A stretch of DNA of 64,000 nucleotides, from positions 23,364-87,363 of the forward strand of contig JAAYRU010000011.1 in the NCBI GenBank assembly GCA_012518615.1, given 5' to 3'. Positions 8,307 to 16,812 of the stretch are shown one piece after another; positions within the stretch are counted from its first letter, which is position 1, and each line of letters opens with the position of its first letter. The stretch is from Christensenellaceae bacterium (GTDB lineage Bacteria > Bacillota > Clostridia > Christensenellales > Aristaeellaceae). A program made the translations under genes and the position numbers. The notes under the pieces were generated by a model, which saw nothing but the letters and a program-made list of their open reading frames with translations, had not been told where the DNA came from and did no database searches.

Positions 8307-9473
8307 ATGAACTGGAAAAGGCTAATCGGATTACTATGCGCGATAATGCTGCTGTTGTCTGCCGTCCCGGTTATGGCGGAGGAGCCCATACGTATCGGAT
8401 GGATCGGATCGCTCACCGGTGACTCCGCGGTGTTTGGCGTCAATGAAAGCAGCATGATCAAGATGTTAGTGGAAGAAACTAATGCCGCAGGCGGCATCCT
8501 GGGTCGCCAGGTGGAACTATTTACCTACGATACCAAGGGTGATGCCAACGAAGCTATCAACGCAACTCGGCGCATCATCGCACAAGACAAGGTGTGCGCG
8601 ATTCTGGGACCAAACGCGTCTGGACAGTGCATCGCCATTGCGAGTGTGCTTGAACAAATGAAGGTGCCGGATATTTCCACCGTTGCCACTAATCCGAAGG
8701 TTACCCTAAATTATGATGAAGCGACGGGCAAGTTTACAACCGTCAAGCCCTATAACTTCCGCATCTGTTTTACTGACCCCTATCAGGGGGCCATAGCAGC
8801 GGGGTTCGCATATGACGAGCTTAATGCTACCAAGGCTGCTATTTTCTATGATGTATCGGATGATTATTCTTCTGGACTTACACAATTTTTCGAAGAAATT
8901 TTTACCAACAAGGGCGGCGAGATAGTTGTTAAGGAAGCCTTTAAGAGTGAAGATGTCGAGTTTAAGGCGCAGCTGACCAATATTTTGGCGGCTAATCCCG
9001 ATGTACTCTTCCTGCCGTGCTACTATAAACAAGCGGCACTCATCGCCAAACAGGCGCGTGAGCTGGGCATCGATGCCGTGCTATTGGGTGGCGATGGCTG
9101 GCCCTCTGACCAGTTGTTCGTAATGGCTAAGGAAGCCCTCCAGGGTGCCTATTTTGTCAATCATCTAGATGTTAATGACCCAACCTTTGCTGAACTGAAG
9201 ACAAAGTTTGAAACCAAATTCAACATCCCTCTTGACCTGAACGGCTTCATGGCACATGATGCGTATGTAACGCTGGTTGCTGCCATCGAAAAAGCCGGTT
9301 CGGACGACAGTGAAGCAATTGCCGACGCACTGACGGAAGTGACTGTACAGGGTGTGACTGGTACCATAAAACTATCCAAGGAAGACCATAACCCCATTGG
9401 CAAGGAAGGCTCCATTACCAAGATAGTCGGGGATGGCTATGAGTTTGTCATGAAGTATGGGCTAGGTCAATAG
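8307..9473 (+). CDS. livK: Branched-chain amino acid ABC transporter, substrate-binding protein
   Basis: A 388-residue periplasmic-binding protein type I of the LivK/Leu-Ile-Val-binding family. It begins with a signal peptide (MNWKRLIGLLCAIMLLLSA, cleavage likely after VMA) followed by IRIGWIGSLTGDSAVFG, the classic start of the mature domain, then GPNASGQCIAIASVLEQ in the ligand cleft. The ATG at 8307 is chosen because AAAAGGAGGT lies six bases upstream; a GTG further upstream would put the signal peptide inside the protein. There is no lipobox cysteine at the signal cleavage site, unusual for a Gram-positive binding protein. It heads livKHMGF and captures Leu/Ile/Val or a related ligand; true specificity is unknown. 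Confidence 0.92.
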   Translation: MNWKRLIGLLCAIMLLLSAVPVMAEEPIRIGWIGSLTGDSAVFGVNESSMIKMLVEETNAAGGILGRQVELFTYDTKGDANEAINATRRIIAQDKVCAILGPNASGQCIAIASVLEQMKVPDISTVATNPKVTLNYDEATGKFTTVKPYNFRICFTDPYQGAIAAGFAYDELNATKAAIFYDVSDDYSSGLTQFFEEIFTNKGGEIVVKEAFKSEDVEFKAQLTNILAANPDVLFLPCYYKQAALIAKQARELGIDAVLLGGDGWPSDQLFVMAKEALQGAYFVNHLDVNDPTFAELKTKFETKFNIPLDLNGFMAHDAYVTLVAAIEKAGSDDSEAIADALTEVTVQGVTGTIKLSKEDHNPIGKEGSITKIVGDGYEFVMKYGLGQ

Positions 9474-9485
9474 AACCATAAGTTA

Positions 9486-9518
9486 TATTACGCGGAGGCG
9501 ATCTGCCTCCGCGTAATA
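9486..9518 (+). repeat. Perfect intergenic hairpin between livK and livH
   Basis: TATTACGCGGAGGC (9486-9499) and its exact reverse complement (9505-9518) form a 14-bp stem with a 5-base loop. There is no T-run, so it is more likely an mRNA-stabilising or processing hairpin protecting the livK transcript than a full terminator. A comparable hairpin lies between oppA and oppB. Confidence 0.75.
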
Positions 9519-9620
9519 ATATAGAAACAGATAAAATCGTTTGACCGGCGCATTGTGGGCGGTGTGCGGATTTTGTTACTTTGATTGCGCTATTACCGGG
9601 ATAGAAGGGGGGCGATGGAA

Positions 9621-10499
9621 ATGGAACAATTCTTGCAGCAAATGATCAACGGCTTGTCGCTGGGGAGTGTTTACGCTCTAATGGCGGTAGGCTATTCCCT
9701 TGTTTATTCCATCATGAACTTTTCCAATTTTGCGCATGGAGGCGTTATCATGGTAGGCGCATACATAGGCTACTTTGCCATGACAGCTGCAAACATGCCC
9801 TTCTGGATGGCTTTTTTATTATGTGGCGTGGGTGCGGGTCTTCTGGCGGTATTGCTGGAATTGACTGTCTATACGCCTCTTCGCAACCGCAATGCCCCAT
9901 TTCTCTATTACATTATTTCCGCTATGGGCGCTTCCATTTTCCTTGAAAACTTCGTTATAGCGACCATCGGACCGACTTATAGGACATATCCGCAGGTCTT
10001 TTCGCATGAGCCGTTTCGATTGGGCAGTCTGTCGCTGAGCAGAATAGATCTGATGATTATAGCGGTTGCGGCGATTGGTCTGATTACCTTGGTTATTATC
10101 ATTGATAAAACCAAAATAGGCCTTGGCATTCGGGCGAGTTCTTTTTCTATCAAAGCCAGCCAACTGATGGGAGTCAATGTTAACTTCACCATTTTTTTGG
10201 TATTCCTGCTGGGCGGTATACTGGCGGGTTTCGCCGGTATGCTCTTTGGCATGAAATATACAGTTTATCCCACGATAGGCAATATCACCACAAAGTCGTT
10301 TGTTGCGGCTGTTTTTGGCGGGCTTGGAAGCCTGCCCGGTGCGATTATCGGCAGCGTGCTACTGGGGATTATTGAAGTGCTTGTCAGTGGATACCTTTCT
10401 TCAAATTTCCGTGATTTGATAGCCTTTTTGATTCTCATCAGTATTCTCATCATCAAGCCCACAGGTCTGATGGGCAAATCGAGCGAAGACAAGGCATAG
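9621..10499 (+). CDS. livH: Branched-chain amino acid ABC transporter permease LivH
   Basis: A 292-residue integral membrane protein of the LivH family, starting MEQFLQQMINGLSLGSVYAL. About eight hydrophobic helices are visible. The cytoplasmic coupling segment near GIRASSFSIKASQLMGVN is in its usual place, and GGLGSLPGAIIGS near the end is a family signature. Two ATGs compete at 9615 and 9621; 9621 has the better distance (8 bases) from the AGGGGGG ribosome-binding site and matches family N-termini. It pairs with LivM to form the channel. The gap before livM is 11 bases. Confidence 0.92.
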   Translation: MEQFLQQMINGLSLGSVYALMAVGYSLVYSIMNFSNFAHGGVIMVGAYIGYFAMTAANMPFWMAFLLCGVGAGLLAVLLELTVYTPLRNRNAPFLYYIISAMGASIFLENFVIATIGPTYRTYPQVFSHEPFRLGSLSLSRIDLMIIAVAAIGLITLVIIIDKTKIGLGIRASSFSIKASQLMGVNVNFTIFLVFLLGGILAGFAGMLFGMKYTVYPTIGNITTKSFVAAVFGGLGSLPGAIIGSVLLGIIEVLVSGYLSSNFRDLIAFLILISILIIKPTGLMGKSSEDKA

Positions 10500-10510
10500 G
10501 GAGGCTTGAT

Positions 10511-11428
10511 ATGAGCTGGTACTATATTGAAGGTATCTTAATACAATGCGGCTATGTGTTAATGGTGGTGCTAGGACTGTCCCTCCTAACTGGTTTTGCC
10601 GGCTTGTTCTCGTTCGGTCATGCGGGATTTATGGCCATTGGAGCCTATGTGTCCGCTATCTGCACAACCAAATTTGGGTTGTCTTTCTTACCTGCGCTGC
10701 TATTGGGTGGCGTTGTGGCGGGGGTAGTGGGCGCGGGTCTAGGCAAACTGACGCTAAACCTGAAAGGAGACTACTTTTGCATAGCTACATTGGGCTTTGG
10801 TGAAGCCGTCCGTCTGATACTGGAGAATTGGGAGTATGTTGGTGGGGCGCGCGGCATCTCAGGTATCCCATGGGAAACTAATCTAAAGTCGGTTATTATC
10901 GCTTGCGCAATAGGAACTTTGGCACTCATGGCTCTCGTTCGTTCGCGCCACGGTCGCAGCATCATTGCCATACGTGAAGATGAACTTGCCGCAGAAATGA
11001 GCGGCATCAATACCTTCCGCTACAAGATGATAGCACTTATTATCAGTGCAGTTTACGCCGGTATCGGCGGTGGTCTGCTCGCACATTATATGACATATAT
11101 TCAACCAAAGATGTTCCAGATGGTCAAGTCTACAGAGTACACTATTATCGTTATTTTCGGCGGCTTGGGTTCTGTCACGGGCAGTATCATAGGTACTTTT
11201 ATCCTTACATTCCTGCCTGAAATGCTACGTTCGCTTGATAACTGGCGATTGGTAATATACGGCCTGGCTGTAATTGTGATTATGGTTATTCGCCCCCGTG
11301 GTTTGATGGGTGGCGTGGAGCTTGGCGATATTTTCCGTCTTCCCGCGCGCAGGCGTGCTGCCAAATTGGCAGAAGAACGCATAAAAAACATGAATGGCGA
11401 AAGTGCCGGGGAGGAGGCACAGCGATGA
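10511..11428 (+). CDS. livM: Branched-chain amino acid ABC transporter permease LivM
   Basis: A 305-residue LivM-type permease with about eight membrane helices. FSFGHAGFMAIGAY near residue 33 and the coupling-loop region RHGRSIIAIREDELAAEMSGIN are characteristic. GGLGSVTGSIIGTFI mirrors the LivH signature. The polar tail (RLPARRRAAKLAEERIKNMN) is predicted cytoplasmic. GGGAGG-type ribosome binding precedes the ATG and the stop overlaps the livG start (ATGA). Confidence 0.92.
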   Translation: MSWYYIEGILIQCGYVLMVVLGLSLLTGFAGLFSFGHAGFMAIGAYVSAICTTKFGLSFLPALLLGGVVAGVVGAGLGKLTLNLKGDYFCIATLGFGEAVRLILENWEYVGGARGISGIPWETNLKSVIIACAIGTLALMALVRSRHGRSIIAIREDELAAEMSGINTFRYKMIALIISAVYAGIGGGLLAHYMTYIQPKMFQMVKSTEYTIIVIFGGLGSVTGSIIGTFILTFLPEMLRSLDNWRLVIYGLAVIVIMVIRPRGLMGGVELGDIFRLPARRRAAKLAEERIKNMNGESAGEEAQR

Positions 11429-12273
11429 AAAGCGAAGGAATGGAAGTCTTGAAGCTTGAACACGTCACCAAACAGTTTGGCGGATTGACCGCTGTTGACG
11501 ATGTTACGTTTAACATCCGTGAGGGTGAGATATTCGGACTAATTGGCCCAAATGGAGCTGGCAAAACGACCATTTTCAACCTAATCAACGGTGTGTATGC
11601 GCTAAGCGCCGGGAAGATCCTTTTCTATGGAAAAACCATAGGTGAAGGAGCGGAAGAGCGCAAGAAAGTACTTAAGCTCAAGCCATTTCAAATTGCTGAT
11701 ATGGGTATCTCGCGTACTTTTCAGAATATACGTCTTTTCAGGAATCTATCAGTATATGACAATGTGCTTATCGCCTGTCATAGGAGTGCTAACTACGGGC
11801 TGTTTGAGTCGCTCTTGCGCCTTAAAGGAACACGCTTTGCTAGGCAGGAAAAGGTCCTCAGGCATAAAGCAGATGATTTACTTGATTTGATGAGACTCGT
11901 GTTTTATCGAGATGTTATCTCTAACAATCTTCCTTACGGCTTACAGCGAAAACTTGAAATTGCGCGTGCACTGGCGCTTGAACCCAAGTTACTGCTGCTT
12001 GACGAGCCCGCAGCAGGTATGAACCCTGAGGAAACTGGCAGTCTTATGGAGATGATCCGCTCAATCCGCGACCAGTTCCATCTGACGGTGCTTATCATAG
12101 AGCATCATATGGATTTGATTATGGGTGTATGTGACAGAATACATGTACTTAATTTCGGCAAGTCACTTGCGGAGGGTACACCAGCTCAAGTCCAAAGCAG
12201 CCCCGCCGTTATTGAAGCCTATCTGGGTGTGCAGGATGGCGCGCTCTATGCGGTGAATGAAGGTGAGCAGTGA
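11425..12273 (+). CDS. livG: Branched-chain amino acid ABC transporter ATP-binding protein LivG
   Basis: A 282-residue ABC ATPase: Walker A GPNGAGKTT near residue 39, signature LPYGLQRKLEIARAL in place of the usual LSGGQ form (normal for LivG), Walker B LLLLDEPAAGMNPEE, and the H-loop IIEHHMDLIMG. The insertion between Walker A and the signature (RTFQNIRLFRNLSVYDNVL) and the C-terminal GTPAQVQ..VIEAYLG are LivG traits. It powers transport with LivF. Confidence 0.93.
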   Translation: MKSEGMEVLKLEHVTKQFGGLTAVDDVTFNIREGEIFGLIGPNGAGKTTIFNLINGVYALSAGKILFYGKTIGEGAEERKKVLKLKPFQIADMGISRTFQNIRLFRNLSVYDNVLIACHRSANYGLFESLLRLKGTRFARQEKVLRHKADDLLDLMRLVFYRDVISNNLPYGLQRKLEIARALALEPKLLLLDEPAAGMNPEETGSLMEMIRSIRDQFHLTVLIIEHHMDLIMGVCDRIHVLNFGKSLAEGTPAQVQSSPAVIEAYLGVQDGALYAVNEGEQ

Positions 12274-12992
12274 TGGGTAAAGCATTGCTGAAAACCAATA
12301 ATCTTAGTGTCTCCTTTGGCGGCATCCATGCATTGCGAGAAACAAACATAGAAATAATGCCCGGCGAAATTGTGGCAATTATTGGCTCCAACGGTGCGGG
12401 TAAGTCGTCCATGATGAATGCCATTTCGGGTGTTATAAAGTTTTCGGGTGAAATCGAATTCAAGGGCAGTGCTTTGCCGAAAAAGGCGCACAAGATCGTC
12501 AGTGCTGGCATCAGCCATGTTCCGGAAGGGCGGCTAATTTTTGCAAACCTAACAACAATGGAAAATTTGCGAATGGGTGCTTATCTTCGCAGCGATTCAC
12601 GCGCAGTGGCAGAAACGTTGGCACGCGTACTGGACATGTTTCCAAGGCTAAAAGAGCGAGAAAACCAAATTGCGGGTACTCTGTCCGGGGGAGAACAACA
12701 GATGTTGGCAATGGGGCGGGGGCTTATGAGCGACCCGGAACTCCTCTTGCTGGATGAACCCTCTCTGGGACTGGCACCCATTCTGGTGGATACTATTTTT
12801 GATATTATCAGAAAGATTAAGCAGATGGGTAAGACGATCCTTTTGGTGGAGCAAAATGCTTACAAAGCGCTATCCGTTGCAGACCGTGCTTATGTTCTTA
12901 CCCAAGGCAGAATCACCCTTGAGGGAGCTGCCAGCGATATTATGTGCAATCCGTTGGTAGTGGATGCATACTTAGGCAAAAAAGCGCAATAG
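12273..12992 (+). CDS. livF: Branched-chain amino acid ABC transporter ATP-binding protein LivF
   Basis: A 239-residue ABC ATPase of the LivF type with Walker A GSNGAGKSS, signature LSGGEQQMLAMGRGL, Walker B LLLLDEPSLGLAP and the terminal VDAYLGKK. The start is the ATG at 12273 inside the livG stop (TGATG); a GTG immediately before it (12270) is a possible alternative. It is the last gene of the liv operon. Confidence 0.92.
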   Translation: MGKALLKTNNLSVSFGGIHALRETNIEIMPGEIVAIIGSNGAGKSSMMNAISGVIKFSGEIEFKGSALPKKAHKIVSAGISHVPEGRLIFANLTTMENLRMGAYLRSDSRAVAETLARVLDMFPRLKERENQIAGTLSGGEQQMLAMGRGLMSDPELLLLDEPSLGLAPILVDTIFDIIRKIKQMGKTILLVEQNAYKALSVADRAYVLTQGRITLEGAASDIMCNPLVVDAYLGKKAQ

Positions 12993-13038
12993 AAAGACAC
13001 AAAATACATCTCCAATTAGTAAGAGGAGCTGCTAACAC

Positions 13039-13137
13039 TATCAAAATAGCATTTTGATAACAGGTGATTAGCGAGTATTATAGAAGGTTGATAAAATTTC
13101 TGAAACTCCTTGTGAATTAAGAGGTTTGGCTTTTATT
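13039..13137 (+). terminator. Two hairpins downstream of livF (possible terminator region)
   Basis: First, a perfect 9-bp inverted repeat TATCAAAAT/ATTTTGATA at 13039-13059 with a 3-base loop and no T-run. Second, an imperfect hairpin at about 13097-13128 (CTGAAACTCCTTG against AAGAGGTTTGG) followed by TTTTATTT. The second resembles the guaA terminator in both sequence and layout. The rest of 12993-13263 shows nothing else. Confidence 0.45.
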
Positions 13138-13263
13138 TAGTGTTTTAACTTGGTATGACTCTAGTTTTCCTTGTATAATTATCCCTAGCTTGCTATTGCA
13201 TAGCTGCGCATCTAGAAACACGACAGGAATATATTCAAAGTGCAATTTCATAATATTCTAAAG

Positions 13264-14631
13264 TTAAATTTCCTCCCAACCAATACACTCCCGCTTGGTG
13301 CTGTACTCATGGGGCAACAGTGCTCGGTCTGTATAGCATACTTCCCCGGATTGGTTGTCATAAGGGTCGTTGCGGTGGAAGGGGAAAGGTGGGTCAAACA
13401 CCTGCTGGAAATCCTCATTGGATACCATACGCCAAGGCTCTAGGTTGCCAAAGTAGAAGTTCCATCGGTCTAGGTGTCCTTCACGGTAGGCTGCGCCGCC
13501 AAAGGAACCATCGGCATATAGCCAACCATAGGGGGCTACATAGAACATTGCCCAGTCGTGGCTGTAAATATGTCCTGGTCTAGCAGACCAACCAGATTGC
13601 CAGCGGGCGGGAATACCTACACAGCGGCACAGGGTGATAAAAAGCAGGGCGTGCATACCGCAGTCTCCTCGTTGACCTATGGCAAAATACTCTGGAATAT
13701 TTGCTACACTTCTATATGCCGGCACATAGCGATACACTGTTTGAGTGGTTACATAGTCATAAAAAGCTCGTGCGATTTTTAAAGGGTTGGTTTCATTGCC
13801 TTTAAGTTTTGCCGCAAGCTCCTTGATAATAGGAGTAAAAATAATTTGCGGCGATATTTCATCGGTTTCAAAGCTTGGTTGCTCGGGAGAAACCATATCG
13901 GGATTGGGGTCTATATAACGAGCTATTATATCATAGGAAAATTCAGTTACAAAGCTCATTCCTGGCTGATAGCTTTCCTTAAAATAGGCGGTACGTTGAG
14001 CCTGCGTTTCACTAGCAATATGGACAGCTATTGGGCTAGTTATTATTTGTAGGTGAGGTTCACACTGAGCGTCACGCACAGGCAAGGGCAGCCACACATG
14101 TATGGTTTCACCCGGGCGCTGGGCTTCGGGTTTGATTGTCAAAGTGGTACGCATATTCATGCGAAGTTTAATACTGCCTTTTTCTTTCATTCGTGCGATG
14201 ATTTCGTCTAGGGCATGGAAGCTTTCTGTCCGTTCTGCTAGGGCATTAGTATCCAAAATGCGGTGGCGCATGTCCACTCTGGTTTTAATGAAGCTAGCCA
14301 CGCAGTCGTCCTTATAAAACACCTTGCCGTTTATATATACCCAGTCTAGGGTACCTTGATCTCGGAAGGTTTCCATCTCTTCACGGGTAACATCCTTAAC
14401 TTTTTCCTGCAATTTTGCCAATGCTTCCTCCGGGGTGTATATGTACTCCCGCAGTATGTCTTTAACCAGCAGACGCTCATATTTGAGGCGTTCCTTAAGA
14501 ATGCTAGGTACTTTAGGGTCCTGCAACCTAACTTCAATCATACGATTCATGCGTTCAAAATCCCCAAAATGTTTGAGCCTAGCAATGTCTTCCGGCAGGG
14601 GACAGATCATAAAATCCATATTTTCTTTCAT
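13264..14631 (-). CDS. Transglutaminase-like (papain-fold) domain protein, cytoplasmic
   Basis: A 455-residue protein with a transglutaminase-like core in its C-terminal half. The predicted triad is Cys324 (RGDCGMHALLF), His358 (YSHDWAMFYV) and Asp374 (YADGSFGG). The first 150 residues are charged and helical; residues 155-260 look like a beta-rich domain preceding the core. There is no signal peptide or membrane segment. Members of this superfamily act as proteases, peptide-cleaving enzymes or amide-forming enzymes; the reaction here is not known. The ATG has GGAGG nine bases upstream. It lies 131 bases after oppF on the same strand, so it may act on peptides brought in by Opp (inference). 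Confidence 0.75.
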   Translation of the reverse strand: MKENMDFMICPLPEDIARLKHFGDFERMNRMIEVRLQDPKVPSILKERLKYERLLVKDILREYIYTPEEALAKLQEKVKDVTREEMETFRDQGTLDWVYINGKVFYKDDCVASFIKTRVDMRHRILDTNALAERTESFHALDEIIARMKEKGSIKLRMNMRTTLTIKPEAQRPGETIHVWLPLPVRDAQCEPHLQIITSPIAVHIASETQAQRTAYFKESYQPGMSFVTEFSYDIIARYIDPNPDMVSPEQPSFETDEISPQIIFTPIIKELAAKLKGNETNPLKIARAFYDYVTTQTVYRYVPAYRSVANIPEYFAIGQRGDCGMHALLFITLCRCVGIPARWQSGWSARPGHIYSHDWAMFYVAPYGWLYADGSFGGAAYREGHLDRWNFYFGNLEPWRMVSNEDFQQVFDPPFPFHRNDPYDNQSGEVCYTDRALLPHEYSTKRECIGWEEI

Positions 14632-14643
14632 GTGTTTCCTCCA

Positions 14644-14662
14644 AAAAATGGGGTTTTACCCC
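14644..14662 (-). terminator. Short hairpin with T-run between oppF and the transglutaminase gene
   Basis: On the reverse strand TGGGG-TAAAA-CCCCA is followed by six T residues directly abutting the GGAGG of the next gene. The stem is only five base pairs, so it is at best a weak terminator or attenuator allowing read-through. Confidence 0.4.
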
Positions 14663-14762
14663 AAACTATTTTATATTAACTGTAGGGTGAAAGTTTAATA
14701 ATGAGAAAAAGTAATCAAAGTGAGGAATAATTTTTGTCTTGCTTTACTCCGACTTTTATAGT

Positions 14763-15767
14763 TTATTTTTCTTGTGCTTTAGTCTGTGGCAGTACATTCA
14801 CCCCAAAGCTATCTTCGGGCAGAGGACAAACAGAACCAATACGCTCCTTGTATTCTGCTAACTCTTTCTGGTTGCCTAGCACAAAATGACCTTCTGAAAT
14901 TTCTGTCCACACTGGTTTGTCTACGCTATAATCATGGATAGATTCATCATAGGTAAGCACCTTCTTATTGCGCTCATACACTGGATTTGGCATAGGTACT
15001 GCCGAAAGAAGCAAACGGGTATATGGGTGCAGGGGACATTGGAACAGAGCTTCCGTATGCGCTAATTCCACTAGTACTCCTTTGTTGATAACCGCAATGC
15101 GGTCACAAATAAAGCGCATTACTGATAAATCGTGTGAAATAAACAGGTAAGTCAGTCCCCGTTCCTTTTGCAGCTTGGAGAGCAGGTTTAATACCTGTGC
15201 TCGGATGCTTACATCTAGAGCGGAAATAGGTTCATCAGCAATGATAAATTCCGGCTGCATGACCAGTGCCCTAGCTATACCAATGCGCTGACGCTGTCCG
15301 CCGGAGAATTCATGGGGAAAACGGCTGGCAAATTCGTCCAGAAGACCAACGTCCAGCAGCGCTTCGTGTACTCGTCTCTCTCGCTCTTCCCTAGATAAGC
15401 CTTTTTCGGTGGCATACAAACCTTCCGCTACAATGTAGCCAACTTTGGCTCGCTCGTTTAGAGAGGCCATAGGGTCCTGGAAAATCATCTGGATTTCTCT
15501 GGTTACTCGACAGTCTAGCTTCTTGTCAATTTTACCTGAAATACGCTGACCCTTGTATATAATTTCACCGTTTGTGGTAGGATATATTCTGATTATGGCA
15601 CGACCAATGGATGTTTTACCGGAGCCGGATTCTCCAACAAGGCCGAAGGTCTCCCCTTTATAGATGTCAAAACTGACGCCACGTACAGCATAAAAGCGGC
15701 GTCTGCGCTCGCCAAAAGCGACCTCTAGATCCCGTACCTGCAGCAAAGGATATTCTTTATTGTTCAT
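14763..15767 (-). CDS. oppF: Oligopeptide ABC transporter ATP-binding protein OppF
   Basis: A 334-residue ABC ATPase of the dipeptide/oligopeptide group. Walker A GESGSGKTS lies near residue 40, the signature FSGGQRQRIGIARAL in the middle, and Walker B EFIIADEPISALD follows. The C-terminal extension with HPYTRLLLSAVPMPNP is the OppF/DppF signature. In homologous systems OppF works with OppD as a heterodimeric motor. It starts (AGGCAATCTCT then ATG) 11 bases inside the end of oppD. Confidence 0.93.
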   Translation of the reverse strand: MNNKEYPLLQVRDLEVAFGERRRRFYAVRGVSFDIYKGETFGLVGESGSGKTSIGRAIIRIYPTTNGEIIYKGQRISGKIDKKLDCRVTREIQMIFQDPMASLNERAKVGYIVAEGLYATEKGLSREERERRVHEALLDVGLLDEFASRFPHEFSGGQRQRIGIARALVMQPEFIIADEPISALDVSIRAQVLNLLSKLQKERGLTYLFISHDLSVMRFICDRIAVINKGVLVELAHTEALFQCPLHPYTRLLLSAVPMPNPVYERNKKVLTYDESIHDYSVDKPVWTEISEGHFVLGNQKELAEYKERIGSVCPLPEDSFGVNVLPQTKAQEK

Positions 15768-16800
15768 AGAGATTGCCTCCTTCCGTACTTATACGTTCAA
15801 GTACCTGTGGGGGTTCTACTTTTGGTGCTCGTGGGTCTTGTAGCCAACAGCGTACCTTATGGGTATCGCTAATGTCAAAATATGGGGGTCGTTCCTTAAA
15901 ATCAATATTTAAAGCTTTGGGATTGCGGGGAGCAAAGGCATCCCCTTTGATTTCATTAAACAGATTTGGAGGTGTGCCCCGGATGGAGAACAGCTCTTCA
16001 CCCTTCACCCCCAGCTGGGGAAGTGAAGACAGCAGGGCCCATGTGTACGGATGCTTGGGGCTAAAGAAAATTTCTTCACTGGTACCAATTTCCACGATGT
16101 CCCCAGCGTACATTACGGCAATGCGGTCTGCGACATTAGCCACAACTCCAAGGTCATGGGTTATATAAATGCAGGTAAGGTTGTATTTGCGAATCAAATC
16201 TCGTATGAGACCAAGAATCTGCGCTTGTATGGTCACATCTAGAGCAGTAGTGGGCTCGTCACATATGAGAATATCCGGTTGACATGCTACTGCGATGGCG
16301 ATGACCACTCGCTGGCGCATTCCGCCTGAGAACTGGTGGGGATATTGCTTCATCCGTCTAGCCGGTTCTTTGATACCCACATCAAGCAGGATTTCCTGTA
16401 TGCGCTTGTTTGCATCATCGCCTTTTAGACCTTGATGCAATTCAAGAGCCTCGCCAATTTGCTTGCCGATTGTTTTTAGCGGGTTTAGGCTAGTCATAGG
16501 ATCTTGCAATACCATGGCGATTTTTTTGCCCCGTATGGTAAGCCATTCTTTTTCTGTTTTGTACTGGGCTAAGTCGTTGCCTTCAAACCATATGCTACCG
16601 GAATCAACCCAACCATTTTGGTCAAGCAGTCCCATGAAAGTTTTGGTAAGCACGCTTTTGCCACTGCCCGATTCCCCGACAATGGCAAGGCTTTCACCTT
16701 TATAAACCTCTAAACTGACACCCCGGATGGCATGAAGTACCCTACCGCGGAGGCTAAACTTTACATTTAGATCTTCTGTTCTCAGAATAACTTCAGACAT
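15757..16800 (-). CDS. oppD: Oligopeptide ABC transporter ATP-binding protein OppD
   Basis: A 347-residue ABC ATPase: Walker A GESGSGKSV near residue 41, Q-loop LQDPMTSLNPLKTIG, signature FSGGMRQRVVIAIAVA, Walker B ILICDEPTTALDVT. The C-terminal region HPYTWALLSSLPQLG is typical of OppD/DppD. In this family the tail often binds a 4Fe-4S cluster through several cysteines, but only one (VRCWLQD) is evident here. AAAGGAGG precedes the ATG. Confidence 0.93.
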   Translation of the reverse strand: MSEVILRTEDLNVKFSLRGRVLHAIRGVSLEVYKGESLAIVGESGSGKSVLTKTFMGLLDQNGWVDSGSIWFEGNDLAQYKTEKEWLTIRGKKIAMVLQDPMTSLNPLKTIGKQIGEALELHQGLKGDDANKRIQEILLDVGIKEPARRMKQYPHQFSGGMRQRVVIAIAVACQPDILICDEPTTALDVTIQAQILGLIRDLIRKYNLTCIYITHDLGVVANVADRIAVMYAGDIVEIGTSEEIFFSPKHPYTWALLSSLPQLGVKGEELFSIRGTPPNLFNEIKGDAFAPRNPKALNIDFKERPPYFDISDTHKVRCWLQDPRAPKVEPPQVLERISTEGGNLYEQ

Positions 16801-16812
16801 GCTATGCCTCCT

